From a virus, in IMG/VR virus record IMGVR_UViG_3300044630_002434, positions 1 through 64,000 of that record: a DNA stretch of 64,000 nucleotides. The stretch is one strand, 5' to 3'. Shown here in pieces: positions 1 to 9,774 of this stretch (positions within the stretch are counted from its first letter, which is position 1; the number at the start of each line of letters is the position of its first letter). The position numbers and the translations under genes are program-made. Under the pieces are notes generated by a model. That model ran no database searches. It worked only from the letters and a program-made list of their open reading frames with translations, and was not told the origin of the DNA.

Positions 1-498
1 AACAACCTGAGTAGATGTTGTCGAAAGAACTCTTTTAATACCAACAATACTTGTAGGTGCTGTGAATACTCCAACAGTTACGTTGTCTCCAGCAACAATT
101 CCGTGGCTTGAGCCAAGAACAACAGTTGCAGTGGTTCCACTAAAAGTAACTGCTGAAGTGGCAGTTACTGCAACTGCAGAGGATGTTGAGTAGTTCTTAG
201 ACAATAGAACGCCACCTGCAAGCAGAGCGGATAGTTCTGGGTCTGGTTCACAGATAGCAAGTTCCATTGTTGCACGCTTTAAGCGGTCTGGAGCCTTGTA
301 CGAGACACATACTGTGCCGTCGGCTGCCTTTTCTGTGATTTCTTCGCCGTCTTCATACTCTGGTGTGAAGGACATGCGAATGAATGCGGACGTTGTGTAA
401 CTGTCCAAGTCGCCATTCAGTAATCCGCCAGCCGCACTTAGGCGGGTGACGCGAATGGCAGCACCTTGAACGGATGCGGCGTAATCTTGAGTTGCCAT
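1..498 (-). CDS. Virion structural protein, probable tail protein (3' end outside window)
   Basis: The reading frame starts at the ATG at 498, preceded by AGGAGATAGCCC, and runs off the left edge after 166 codons, so it is truncated by the window and not broken. It follows the capsid genes in the transcription direction, where a head-tail or major tail protein is usual. The second half contains a segment with SHGIVAGDNVTV, the same kind of short beta-rich insertion seen in the upstream capsid-like protein (AHGFKVGDIVTV). The tail assignment rests on position only. Confidence 0.75.
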   Translation of the reverse strand, partial: MATQDYAASVQGAAIRVTRLSAAGGLLNGDLDSYTTSAFIRMSFTPEYEDGEEITEKAADGTVCVSYKAPDRLKRATMELAICEPDPELSALLAGGVLLSKNYSTSSAVAVTATSAVTFSGTTATVVLGSSHGIVAGDNVTVGVFTAPTSIVGIKRVLSTTSTQVV

Positions 499-524
499 GA
501 TGGGCTATCTCCTATGGTTGTTAA

Positions 525-1673
525 CTAGACGGATGCTGAAAAATCGACCCGGACTGCGTAATGACAATCTGGTTCAAAGTGGACAGCCGCTGCGCGGACG
601 GCTTTTATGCGCATGTCATTGGTGTTGGACGAAGCAGTTATGCCCTGTGCCAAACTTTCATTCACTACTTTAGTTGCACCAAGATGCACATCTACGTAAC
701 CAGTAGCAAACATCCACTCGGTTGTATTGCTTACTGCACGGTTAGCGTGTCCAATTGGACCAACTCCTGTGTACCCAGAACCCACAATTACTGGTGTTCC
801 TAGTTTGGTTACGAGAATCTGACCCTTTTTATTTACATCATCTTCATCAAGACGGGCTTGGAAATCTAAACGCTCTAAGAAGTCATAGCAAATACCAGCC
901 ATACGACGTGACATATGGATAACACCACGCAGACCTGCCGGGCTACCTGCAAGTGCGCCTTCAAGACGAGCCAAGGATACACGTGGTACGTCTCCGCCAG
1001 CAGTAACTGTTACATCTGTAGATGCTTTTTCTTTTACAAGATAATTGTTGCTTAGAGTAGCAATAGGGGTCGTGCCAAGCACTAGAGAGCCGTCTGTTGC
1101 GGTGTAAGCAATGATAAATGTTGTTGCAGTTCCAGCAGTGATTACGTAGTTATCGTAGCCACTTGCAGAAGTTAAGTTAAATACAGTAACAATGTCGCCA
1201 ACCTTAAACCCGTGGGCAGTTGCTGTTGTTACGGTAGCAAAGTTTGATGCCACAGTTGCGCTTGACACAACGTGTGAGGTGTAGCCAGTGAAGTGCTGAG
1301 CAGCAGAACCAAGCCATAGTTCGCTTTCTACAGCCTTTTGAGTTGCTGCATCCATAATCTTTTCAACGCGGTTGAAACGGTCCTGTGCAGGAAGGCTAAA
1401 AGTAGAGGAGAAGTCTTCAACTTCAATCCCGAAAGGAACATAGTTAGCAAAGCGTGGCTTTGTTGTTCCATCGTACAACTCGCCATTAGTAACGTCATCA
1501 TCGTTAATGGTAAGTAGACGCAAGGCAAATGCGTCAGAGTCAAACTCATGGGCTGCGAAACGTGCCCAATGGTCTTGTGCCTCGGTATATTGTGAAACGC
1601 TGGCGACGCTCAGAACCCCAAAAGGGTACGGAGTTAAGGGGTGAGGTGTCGTGATAGACAAATCCTGAGCCAT
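525..1673 (-). CDS. Second HK97-type capsid-like protein (possible capsid vertex or minor capsid protein)
   Basis: 382 residues, ATG preceded by AGGAGAAATAAG. The N- and C-terminal thirds read like an HK97-type shell protein: an N-arm, a helical segment around LEGALAGSPAGLRGVIHMSRR and a C-terminal strand region with TPVIVGSGYTG and EWMFATGYVDVHLG. Between about residues 135 and 225 sits an Ig-like, Thr/Ala-rich insertion with AHGFKVGDIVTV. It lies directly after the major capsid gene. Some actinophages encode separate hexamer and pentamer capsid proteins, which is one reading of this pair; a head-tail connector is the alternative. Confidence 0.6.
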   Translation of the reverse strand: MAQDLSITTPHPLTPYPFGVLSVASVSQYTEAQDHWARFAAHEFDSDAFALRLLTINDDDVTNGELYDGTTKPRFANYVPFGIEVEDFSSTFSLPAQDRFNRVEKIMDAATQKAVESELWLGSAAQHFTGYTSHVVSSATVASNFATVTTATAHGFKVGDIVTVFNLTSASGYDNYVITAGTATTFIIAYTATDGSLVLGTTPIATLSNNYLVKEKASTDVTVTAGGDVPRVSLARLEGALAGSPAGLRGVIHMSRRMAGICYDFLERLDFQARLDEDDVNKKGQILVTKLGTPVIVGSGYTGVGPIGHANRAVSNTTEWMFATGYVDVHLGATKVVNESLAQGITASSNTNDMRIKAVRAAAVHFEPDCHYAVRVDFSASV

Positions 1674-1732
1674 TATCTTATTTCTCCTATGTTCTGAGCG
1701 TCGCCGTCGAGTTTCTTTAGAGTCTAATTAGA

Positions 1733-3715
1733 TTAGAACTCTACAGTTGCTGATGCTGTACCAGCAAGAGTGTCGCGCAATGCAGAGCGAGCACCGTTGA
1801 TGCTGATTGTTGAAGTTACCTTGATGGATTGAACGCCAACCTTGGCGATTCCTTCAAAGGTTTCAACGAACATCTTGTAGTCGTTGGTGCCAACAAGGGT
1901 TGAGTCACGAATAACTCCAAGGTCAAGCGTGCCACCATCTAGGAACAAGAATGTTCCTTCAGCGAATAGGTACCATACGAATGTGTCGTAGAACTCATTC
2001 ATAGCACCTGAACTCTGCGCAGCGTATGCATTTGCATCGTCCAAGTGGAATGTAGCGTTTACGCCACGGTCACGTAGGTAACCTTCGATTTCGCTGTCAG
2101 ATACAGACAACTTGTTGTCGCCTGGCATTTGCAGAGCAAAGTCAGCGCGAATAGCAGCCTTAATCCATGCTGGAGCAACAAGACGCAACTGAGCATCATC
2201 AGCCATACGGTGACGTGCACGGTACTGAGAAGCAGCGCGACTAATCTGAAGCAGGAAGTCTACGCCAAGACCAAGTACGTTGGTGCTTGTTACAGCAGTG
2301 GAACCGCTACTTAGAGCAGAAAGAAGGTTCTCTTCTGCTTCACGAGCGTGCTGAATCAGACCTAGTTCGTTGTGACGAGCAATAAGTTCTGGGTAAGCAC
2401 GAGTAGCAAGGTTACCGAACTGCATCTGCAGGGTTACTGCATCTGCAACTGCGGTTGTTTCGGTTGCAGCAGTTACAACAAGGTTTGCCTTGGTAGCACT
2501 TGAAGTAGCCGAATCGGTTACGTAAGCGGTGTCAAGAGCAGTTGTCCATACGCCAACAGCGTTGCCATATGAAGACAATACTGGTGGAACGATGTAACGG
2601 ATACCGCCACGGTCTGCTTGGAATGATGGCAAAGAGTCGCGGATTGGGCGAACATTGGAGCCAATTCCAAAGATTTCGTAACGGGTAGCAAATGGAGACT
2701 GGTATGAACCAGAAGCGGTAAGAGCACTTGGAGCACCCTTAATCTTTTCCATGTTTGCTTCTGCATCGCTACCAAGTTGCATTGATTCTGGGTATGCGGT
2801 GCTAAATGATGCAACGATGTGCTGTTCGCCGTCGCCACCGTTTACGCGGCGCAAGCCGTGTAGACGCTTGGCGAATGCATCTGCTACATCGCTCATGTCG
2901 GATAGTTCTGTACCTGCAGTCACACCTGGGATGTCAGCGCCAGCAGTAATTGCTACTGGAATGGCAGTTGTCATCGAAGCGGGACGGCGGTCGGCTGGGA
3001 CTTCAGGAGTTACATCCTGAGCGTCAAAAGCAGCGGCGGTCACTGTTGCCTCTTCCTGCACCTCTACTGGTGCATCAATTGGGGTTTCGGTTTCTTCGGT
3101 TGAAAGTTCAACAACTTCTTCTGTTGATAATTCAACAGTTTCTTCGGTTGAAAGTTCAATAGTTTCTTCTGTTGATAGTTCTGCTTCTGCAACTGGTGCT
3201 TCTTCGGCAACAGGTGCTTCTTCAGTAACTTCTGGTTCTTCGGTAGAAAGTTCGATAACTTCTTCCGCAATAGTTGATGCTTCTTCAACTGCTGATACTT
3301 CATCGGCTTCAGCAGATGCCATAACTGGCTTCTCTTCTTCCTTTTCCATACCTTCAGCGTCATCCTCTACTGGAGTCTCAGTCTCGACCTCTACTTCGGT
3401 CTCTTCTGGCATTTTTTCCATGTCAGTATCTTCCTCTGGTTGTTCGGTCGCGGCTTCCATCTCCTCGCCGTGCACACGAGCACTGGCTTCACTTGCTGTT
3501 GCAGCAAGTTCTTCAGCCTGTACTTCGCGACGCTGTACTTCAGAACGAACTGAATCAAGCATGTCGGCTAGTGAGGTCATCGCCTCAACTGTTTGGGGAG
3601 TTGGTTCTTCGCTTTCGACCGATTCGAACTGGCTGATGATTTCACTCTGAAGTTCGACCATTTGTTCGTCGGATAATTCAGGCATGTTTTCCATCATGTT
3701 TATAATGCGGTCCAC
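1733..3715 (-). CDS. Major capsid protein with fused acidic scaffold-like N-terminal region
   Basis: The start is placed at the GTG at 3715 because GGAGGAGG lies 7 bases upstream; an ATG 36 bases earlier has no ribosome-binding site. The product is 660 residues. Roughly residues 1-230 are a helical and then very acidic, repetitive region (ELSTEE and EEAPVAE repeats) resembling a scaffolding or delta domain removed by the prohead protease. The rest is an HK97-fold capsid domain: a G/F-rich N-arm, LPSFQADRGGIRY, a long helix, and a C-terminal region ending in FVETFEGIAKVGVQSIKV. It lies between the protease and the second capsid-like gene, the usual order. The protease presumably cleaves after the acidic segment; the site is not identifiable by eye. 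Confidence 0.88.
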   Translation of the reverse strand: MDRIINMMENMPELSDEQMVELQSEIISQFESVESEEPTPQTVEAMTSLADMLDSVRSEVQRREVQAEELAATASEASARVHGEEMEAATEQPEEDTDMEKMPEETEVEVETETPVEDDAEGMEKEEEKPVMASAEADEVSAVEEASTIAEEVIELSTEEPEVTEEAPVAEEAPVAEAELSTEETIELSTEETVELSTEEVVELSTEETETPIDAPVEVQEEATVTAAAFDAQDVTPEVPADRRPASMTTAIPVAITAGADIPGVTAGTELSDMSDVADAFAKRLHGLRRVNGGDGEQHIVASFSTAYPESMQLGSDAEANMEKIKGAPSALTASGSYQSPFATRYEIFGIGSNVRPIRDSLPSFQADRGGIRYIVPPVLSSYGNAVGVWTTALDTAYVTDSATSSATKANLVVTAATETTAVADAVTLQMQFGNLATRAYPELIARHNELGLIQHAREAEENLLSALSSGSTAVTSTNVLGLGVDFLLQISRAASQYRARHRMADDAQLRLVAPAWIKAAIRADFALQMPGDNKLSVSDSEIEGYLRDRGVNATFHLDDANAYAAQSSGAMNEFYDTFVWYLFAEGTFLFLDGGTLDLGVIRDSTLVGTNDYKMFVETFEGIAKVGVQSIKVTSTISINGARSALRDTLAGTASATVEF

Positions 3716-3864
3716 TACTGTCCCTCCTCCGGGGCAGTCGGGGGAAACCATCTATGTATATGATTTCCCGGCTTATGTAGTCGAGATTGAGGGACTCCAA
3801 ACAGAAACCTGTAGGAGGCACTCCACCTATATCTGATAATACAGTATTCTTAAATACGCTATTT

Positions 3865-6800
3865 TTAAGTTAGCAGTCTAAGAAGTCTATTCATTTTGCT
3901 TGAAATCTCGCTCTGACTGTATACGTCTCCGCCAGCCATAAAAGATTTTAAGTCTTTAGTTACTTCGCCAGCATCTTCTTTACCAATTTTGGCTTCAACT
4001 TTTTGTATCATATCTTTCATTAAATCAGCCAAGGCAGATGGGACATCACTAAAGCGAATCTTCTGGGACTGGTTTTCGAAAGGTAAAGGTAGGTTTGAAA
4101 TTGTCTCTGCCAAAGCAGTAGCGCCAGTACGAACATTTGTTAAGGCTGTACTGTCCAAAGCACCTGTATCTATACGATTAACAGTGTCAATCACATCCCG
4201 AGCGCCCTGAGCAGCGCGGGCATAGTTACCAACATTGTCAAGGTTTTCTACCTCACCAATACGCTTAGAAAGCGCATCAAGTGATGCAACTCCTGAGTCC
4301 TTCTTCAAACGGGCTAAAACTAAGCGAAACTTGCCTCGAGCATCTCTAGGCTGAGTTTGGGCAGTGTATTTACCTTCAGACTGAGGAGCCTCGTTAGAGG
4401 CTGGTACTTTTGGGTCAACACCACCTGTGGCTTCCACAGTTGCGTCGGCTTGCATAATATCTGCAGCAGCAGTCAAAGAATTAGTAGAGATTTTGCTTCT
4501 CATATCTGCTAGAGAGATTGAAAGTTCCATTCTGCTTGCAGAAAGGTTTTTCCACTCATCTGGGACAAGGTCTGGTTTACCAAGAGCCTTAGCACGCTTA
4601 GTGATGTGACGACGAACTTTAGCGCGGTCAGATGGCTTAGAGCGACCATATGCTCTAACTGCTTTGCGCAAGTCAGATACGTTGCGGATTGGGTAAGAGC
4701 CATTTGGCAGTGCTTCACCTGATTCAGCCAACTTCTCGCGGATGGCTTCAGACGGACCAGCAGCAACTAAACCTTGCTCTTCAAGTGCTGAAAAAACTGT
4801 TTCAAAATTTATTTCTACAGGCTCATTTTCAGTCATTAGTAGTTCTACTTCACTAAGCGAAGAAGATAACTGCCATTGCCACTTCTGATGCATGTCAATT
4901 CGACCAGCAATAAAGTCAGCAACACCCTGCTCATTTGCAGCCTCAAGCATTTGGAACATAGCCTTAAGTTCATCAATTACTACTTCATTTGCAAGAAGCA
5001 AGTCTGCAGCGAGTGCCCGTGGGCTTCCGCCTGACAATTCAGAACCTGAAAGGCTAGACATATGTGCGTAGTCCGCTATAGAAATCTTAGGGAATCCTCC
5101 GAGTTTGCGGATATTTTCTCCCATAGGGTCTATTGAACTGTAGACATCTTCGTAGATTTCTTGGAATAGTTCGTGGTACTGAGCAAAGTCCGCACCAACT
5201 ACATTCCAGTGATAACCATGAGCACGGAAATATAGATTTACTACATCTGCCATTAAAGAGTGTAGAGAACTTAAGTAAAGAGGCTCTATGTCTCCTGCTC
5301 CACCTGCCGTGATACCAGACTCATTAATGAATTCTTCTTTAAGTGATGCAAAACGACTCTTTGCAATTTCTGCATATTGATTAAGCAATTCTGGGTCATC
5401 TTTTAGTCTCGCTAGGTAGTTTGCACCAGCAGCAACAAGAGCCATTACTTCGCCAGACGCTACGCGAGCGCGTGCAATTGGGAAACCTGGAACATTTACT
5501 TGGCAAACAGCAACAAGTTCAAGAGCGCCTTGAATTGGTCGCCAGTCACCTGATGGAGCAGAAGCGCGAATAGCGCGAACTTGGTGAGGAGTTACCTCTG
5601 GGCGAAGTGAGCCAGAGACCCAGATTCCAAATGAATCTTCGCCAGCGTGGACATCGGCAAATGCTGAAGCGGTATCGTCATAATGCTTTGCAGCAGACTT
5701 AGCCGATGCTTCTAGTGGAGCGTGTCCACCAGCAAGAGTTAGTTGACCTACTGGAACATCTGCGCCTTCTTCAGTACGGCAAACACCTGTATGGAAGTAG
5801 GAGTATCCGCTCTTTGAGCGAGGAGGCTTTGTTCCAAAACTAAGACCAATATGGTCTACATGCCAAGCAGCAATATGACCAAACACGCGACCGTCGTCAG
5901 TTACTGTAAGAGGTGTTGGACCAGTCAACTTAGGGTTTTCAAACCATGACTTAGGCGGGGTCATAGGGATGGAAGCAACTACAGCAGCACAAGCCACCAA
6001 AGCGCTCTCGCTAGAAACAGGCTTCTTAACCTGCATACCGATTGAACTCACAGGTTCCTCCTGTACATCGACGATTTCGTCAGTTAATAGTATTCTACAC
6101 TCTTGAAAGGCTGGCTTAGGAACTAAAGTAACGCCCATGATGCGTCCCTTAGTAATTTTTATTTTTCCTGTGCCCATTTTCTTATTTTCTTCAGAGGATG
6201 TTTCTTCCTCTGCGTCTGCTTCAAATCTATCTAAATCTGCAGATATTCCACGAATGAAACCACCGCGAACTAGACGCTCTGCTTCACGACCGTACTCACC
6301 TGAATCAAATACGCCATAGGCATTTCCAACACCATCAGCAGTACGTTCCATTTTGTCGATACGACCAACAACTACAGAACCGTCATGCCCTTGAGCAGTT
6401 TTAATCTGCCACATCAATGGAAGCGGAAGTTGACGCATGGTAACAGCACCTATAGAGAAACTCCGACCATCACCTGACTCTGCTCCTTCAGGTAGAACAA
6501 CAGGAATAAAAAACTCTGCTCCAGATGTTGCAGGGGCTTGGAATCCACCAGAAGCAACAAGAACTCTATTCTTTATCTCTTCTGCCTGAGCCGATAGTTC
6601 TGCGTTCGAAATAATCTCCGCACTAGAGCGAATGTAATCATCACTGTAGGTATTGAAAGCGCCCTTACGACCATACATTTGACGATGAGCCTTGTCGCCA
6701 GTCCAAAGACCAGTCATTTCTTTGTGACGAAGTGCGCAGTAGCCCTTGGCACGAGGACCCATGTATTTGGATAGTTGACGTACACAGCGAGTCCAATCTC

Positions 6801-8994
6801 CGCCAGTTCCCCAACGAATCTTTGCACCACCCTCACCAACAGTCCAATAACGACGTAGTGTCTCAGCGTTGCCACGGTTACGGTCCGCGCCACCTGCAGC
6901 AATAATTGCTAGAAGGTCACCAGTTGGACCCCAAAGAACAGACAATTGAGAATTAATCTCTTCTTGTTTTTGTAGTTCTTCTTGCTTCTCCATGCCATTT
7001 TTCTCCATCTGAACCATGACATCAGAGAGTGTTTCATCATCTAAAACAACTACAGGAGGTGGAGTAGGGCTGTTTAGGTCAGTTAAAATTGCTTCGTCTT
7101 TAACCCATTTACCTTCGTGACGCTTGAAGAGAGTAGGAGTTGTTGACTTATTGTCAGCAGGAATAAGAGCAACTAAATTCATTACAGCCTGGGGGTCATC
7201 CTGAGCAACAATTGCCATATAAATTGCTGGAATATCTGAATTTTCCGGGGTCAGAGCAGTCAAATCTGCAGCAGCAGTGATACTTTCGTAGACTGAAGTG
7301 TAGTTCTTAGTCGTTGTGACAATTCCATTTTTCATAGAGACATTTTTAGTCCACTTACCTGAGCCACTACCAGAACCGCCACTACGAGAAGGACCTCTGT
7401 ATCCTACAGATTTAGCACTTTCTTGTGATTCAATATCGTCAGTTCGTACTGGGTTATACCAAGAACGATTAGGGTAGGTTTTATTTGAACCCTTACCATA
7501 TACAGTATCCAACCAACGACGTAAGTATGGGTCGTTGTAAGCATTTGGAGCCAACTCATCGTCAGCCTGTGTATTAACTTTAACTTTAGGAATTTCTTGT
7601 CTATTTGCTTCATAAGATGCGCGCTGGTCTGAGACCCATGAGCCCCAGTCGTTAAGCATTATCTGCATACTGTCTGCAGTCAGAGGTGGAAGACGGTTAG
7701 GTAGTCCAGCAAGTTTAGGGTTTGTTGACTGACGAGGCTCTCCAAGAATTCCTGAAACATCTAGCGGTTGACCATAACGAGGTGGCGGAACTGCTGCAGG
7801 TGCTTGTTCTGCTGGTCTAGTGTCGCTAACAGCAACATCGGCAGTATTTCCGTTATCAAACTCGATGGTAGCCGTACCGCCACTTACCGCTCTGATAGTT
7901 CCTGTAGCCTGTGGGTTGTTTGCAACAGTTACTCGTCCGCCCATTTTTGCAAATTTGCCAGAAGCATCTCGTACTTGGCTTTCCACATTTTCTGCACGCT
8001 CGTCAGAAGTATAGTTTCCGTCAGCGTCAGATGCCTCAGCAAATGTAAGAGAATCTATGTAGCCCCAGTCGATGTCTGCAGATGCTGCTAATACCATTTC
8101 AGTTTCTGTAATATCGATGTTTTGGATGCCAGTAGCCAAAAATGGACTGGAATCTAAAAGAGCAGAAGCAACAAGAGCAGCCTCTTGGTCTACAGGGAAG
8201 TGATAGAAAAACTTTCCATCTACGTCAAAATCTAGGACAGAATCTATGTCTTGGAAAGATTTACAAGTCTCTCCTAAATTAAACCAAGAACCGTTATCCC
8301 AAACTTCAACTGAGTTGTCTTGGTGAACTGCATATAAGCGGTCAATGCCAGAGCCATTACCTTGAACTCTAATAGCAAAATCTACATTAGTAGAGTTTGA
8401 AAAATATGAAACATCAATGTTGTCTACTTTTTTATATATTGATGCAGTTACAGCCTTTTTGTTTTCGCGCTCTACAATTGCTGAAGCCCAACTCTTAGCA
8501 GAGTCACCACCCCAAAGTGCCCAAGCAATACGACCATTAGATGGGTAACCATCTTCTGCTGGTTTGTATCCCTTACCTCTTTTATCTACCTCATGGCGAG
8601 GAAAGTATTTTGCAATGTGACGAACCTTGCGAATACCGATTTGTCCGCCTTTTGCAAGGGTACGAGCAGTGTTAAGACCTACAGGAGTTCCACCGCGTCC
8701 TTCTTCTTTGCGCCACTCAAGTGCACGCTTGGCTTCTGACTGTACAGACTTTGGAATGGTGTACATGCGGTCGCTATCTGCAAAAACTTTAATGTCTAAA
8801 TCAACTGCATATCCCGTAGCAATCTCATAGGAAGTGGTTGAGGGTTCTTCCCCATGTTCGTTCCAAGAAACTGAAGCAAGTACTGAAGCAATATTATCTA
8901 CGGGGCTAACCTCGTTGGTGTCTTCGTTTACAATGACAGATACATTGTCGGATGTCAGGAGAACATCACTACCGTTGCGACCGACAAATTGCAT
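3865..8994 (-). CDS. Capsid maturation protease in a 1709-residue multidomain protein with an embedded Dps/ferritin domain
   Basis: ATG with GGAGACGAAAAC upstream. Visible parts in order: an actinophage virion domain at about 84-165 (GGQIGIRKVRHIAKYFPRH); a SGKFAKMGG beta module near 345; a conserved domain at about 705-765 (KIRWGTGGDWTRCV, PKGYC-like AKGYCALRH); the prohead protease at about 815-970, with the His of QGHDGS and the Ser of RGISADL as likely catalytic residues and ending VTLVPKPAFQECRI; a second conserved segment to about 1190; a Dps-like four-helix domain at about 1235-1380; a segment ALPNGSYPIRNVSDLRKAV resembling DUF6582 near 1425-1480; and a helical tail. The Dps part has HWN, then His +12, Asp +15 and Glu +4, matching the ferroxidase residues His51, His63, Asp78 and Glu82 of E. 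coli Dps. Self-processing into separate internal virion proteins is likely but inferred. Confidence 0.88.
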   Translation of the reverse strand: MQFVGRNGSDVLLTSDNVSVIVNEDTNEVSPVDNIASVLASVSWNEHGEEPSTTSYEIATGYAVDLDIKVFADSDRMYTIPKSVQSEAKRALEWRKEEGRGGTPVGLNTARTLAKGGQIGIRKVRHIAKYFPRHEVDKRGKGYKPAEDGYPSNGRIAWALWGGDSAKSWASAIVERENKKAVTASIYKKVDNIDVSYFSNSTNVDFAIRVQGNGSGIDRLYAVHQDNSVEVWDNGSWFNLGETCKSFQDIDSVLDFDVDGKFFYHFPVDQEAALVASALLDSSPFLATGIQNIDITETEMVLAASADIDWGYIDSLTFAEASDADGNYTSDERAENVESQVRDASGKFAKMGGRVTVANNPQATGTIRAVSGGTATIEFDNGNTADVAVSDTRPAEQAPAAVPPPRYGQPLDVSGILGEPRQSTNPKLAGLPNRLPPLTADSMQIMLNDWGSWVSDQRASYEANRQEIPKVKVNTQADDELAPNAYNDPYLRRWLDTVYGKGSNKTYPNRSWYNPVRTDDIESQESAKSVGYRGPSRSGGSGSGSGKWTKNVSMKNGIVTTTKNYTSVYESITAAADLTALTPENSDIPAIYMAIVAQDDPQAVMNLVALIPADNKSTTPTLFKRHEGKWVKDEAILTDLNSPTPPPVVVLDDETLSDVMVQMEKNGMEKQEELQKQEEINSQLSVLWGPTGDLLAIIAAGGADRNRGNAETLRRYWTVGEGGAKIRWGTGGDWTRCVRQLSKYMGPRAKGYCALRHKEMTGLWTGDKAHRQMYGRKGAFNTYSDDYIRSSAEIISNAELSAQAEEIKNRVLVASGGFQAPATSGAEFFIPVVLPEGAESGDGRSFSIGAVTMRQLPLPLMWQIKTAQGHDGSVVVGRIDKMERTADGVGNAYGVFDSGEYGREAERLVRGGFIRGISADLDRFEADAEEETSSEENKKMGTGKIKITKGRIMGVTLVPKPAFQECRILLTDEIVDVQEEPVSSIGMQVKKPVSSESALVACAAVVASIPMTPPKSWFENPKLTGPTPLTVTDDGRVFGHIAAWHVDHIGLSFGTKPPRSKSGYSYFHTGVCRTEEGADVPVGQLTLAGGHAPLEASAKSAAKHYDDTASAFADVHAGEDSFGIWVSGSLRPEVTPHQVRAIRASAPSGDWRPIQGALELVAVCQVNVPGFPIARARVASGEVMALVAAGANYLARLKDDPELLNQYAEIAKSRFASLKEEFINESGITAGGAGDIEPLYLSSLHSLMADVVNLYFRAHGYHWNVVGADFAQYHELFQEIYEDVYSSIDPMGENIRKLGGFPKISIADYAHMSSLSGSELSGGSPRALAADLLLANEVVIDELKAMFQMLEAANEQGVADFIAGRIDMHQKWQWQLSSSLSEVELLMTENEPVEINFETVFSALEEQGLVAAGPSEAIREKLAESGEALPNGSYPIRNVSDLRKAVRAYGRSKPSDRAKVRRHITKRAKALGKPDLVPDEWKNLSASRMELSISLADMRSKISTNSLTAAADIMQADATVEATGGVDPKVPASNEAPQSEGKYTAQTQPRDARGKFRLVLARLKKDSGVASLDALSKRIGEVENLDNVGNYARAAQGARDVIDTVNRIDTGALDSTALTNVRTGATALAETISNLPLPFENQSQKIRFSDVPSALADLMKDMIQKVEAKIGKEDAGEVTKDLKSFMAGGDVYSQSEISSKMNRLLRLLT

Positions 8995-9075
8995 GTTTTC
9001 GTCTCCAGATTCTAGACAGATATACTAATAATAACAAAAGAACAGAATGGTTATTTTGTTAAATTACTCGAATTA

Positions 9076-9774
9076 CTACTTTTCTTCGGTTACTGGTCCG
9101 CCAGCGACCCATGCATCACAGGTACGGGAAGAAGCGCACTTAAAATCAAATGCCTCGCAGTAGCCAAGTTCTCCAGCGTTAATAACGCCCCAAGCGTCGT
9201 TTCCTTGCTCGTTACCTAAGCCAGACTCGATGCAGTCAAGCATTCTAGGTGTCTTAATAAATACTGCGCAGTTTCCGCAAGTAGAAGACTTTGCCTCTTC
9301 AATATCCGTAGACCAGCGCTCAGCCTTTTTTTGCCAAAACTCGTTGTTTGGGCGAGCAGGGTTTAGTGGACCGTAGGCAGCAACCTTTATTGCGTTTTCA
9401 CGGTTCTGTAGGTTTAGACCGATATCTTGAGTTGCAGGTGGACAAGACCCGTTAGCAGCAGCAGTTATAGTTTCAGGACCAAACTCAAATTCTGGAGCAA
9501 CACCATAATCTTCTTGAACTGACTTTTGTTCTATACTCTGACCAACAGTGCCTGTAATAAGGTCAAATTCGTCAATAAAGTTTGGATTAACAAAAACAAT
9601 GTTTGCCCCAGAACCAATTGGAGATGTTTGACTAGTCAAAGGCAACCATTCGTTACGGATGCGTGAAAACGAACCCTCATTTGATTTATAAATAAGACCA
9701 GTTAAACGACCTTTTATATCAAAAGTTGCATACAAGTCCTGAGGCTTATCAGGTTTTTCGGGGGTAAATGCCAT
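9076..9774 (-). CDS. Cysteine-rich structural-module protein of unknown function
   Basis: 232 residues; the ATG overlaps the stop of the preceding gene by one base (TAATG), so translation is coupled. The C-terminal third holds six cysteines: CGNC, then Cys in MLDC, GYC, KC and TC ending in DAWVAGGP. This spacing suggests a small metal or Fe-S binding fold; a related cysteine pattern occurs in the protein encoded at 22754-23749. It sits between the giant virion protein and the protease fusion, so it is probably a virion or assembly protein. I do not recognise the family. Confidence 0.75.
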   Translation of the reverse strand: MAFTPEKPDKPQDLYATFDIKGRLTGLIYKSNEGSFSRIRNEWLPLTSQTSPIGSGANIVFVNPNFIDEFDLITGTVGQSIEQKSVQEDYGVAPEFEFGPETITAAANGSCPPATQDIGLNLQNRENAIKVAAYGPLNPARPNNEFWQKKAERWSTDIEEAKSSTCGNCAVFIKTPRMLDCIESGLGNEQGNDAWGVINAGELGYCEAFDFKCASSRTCDAWVAGGPVTEEK

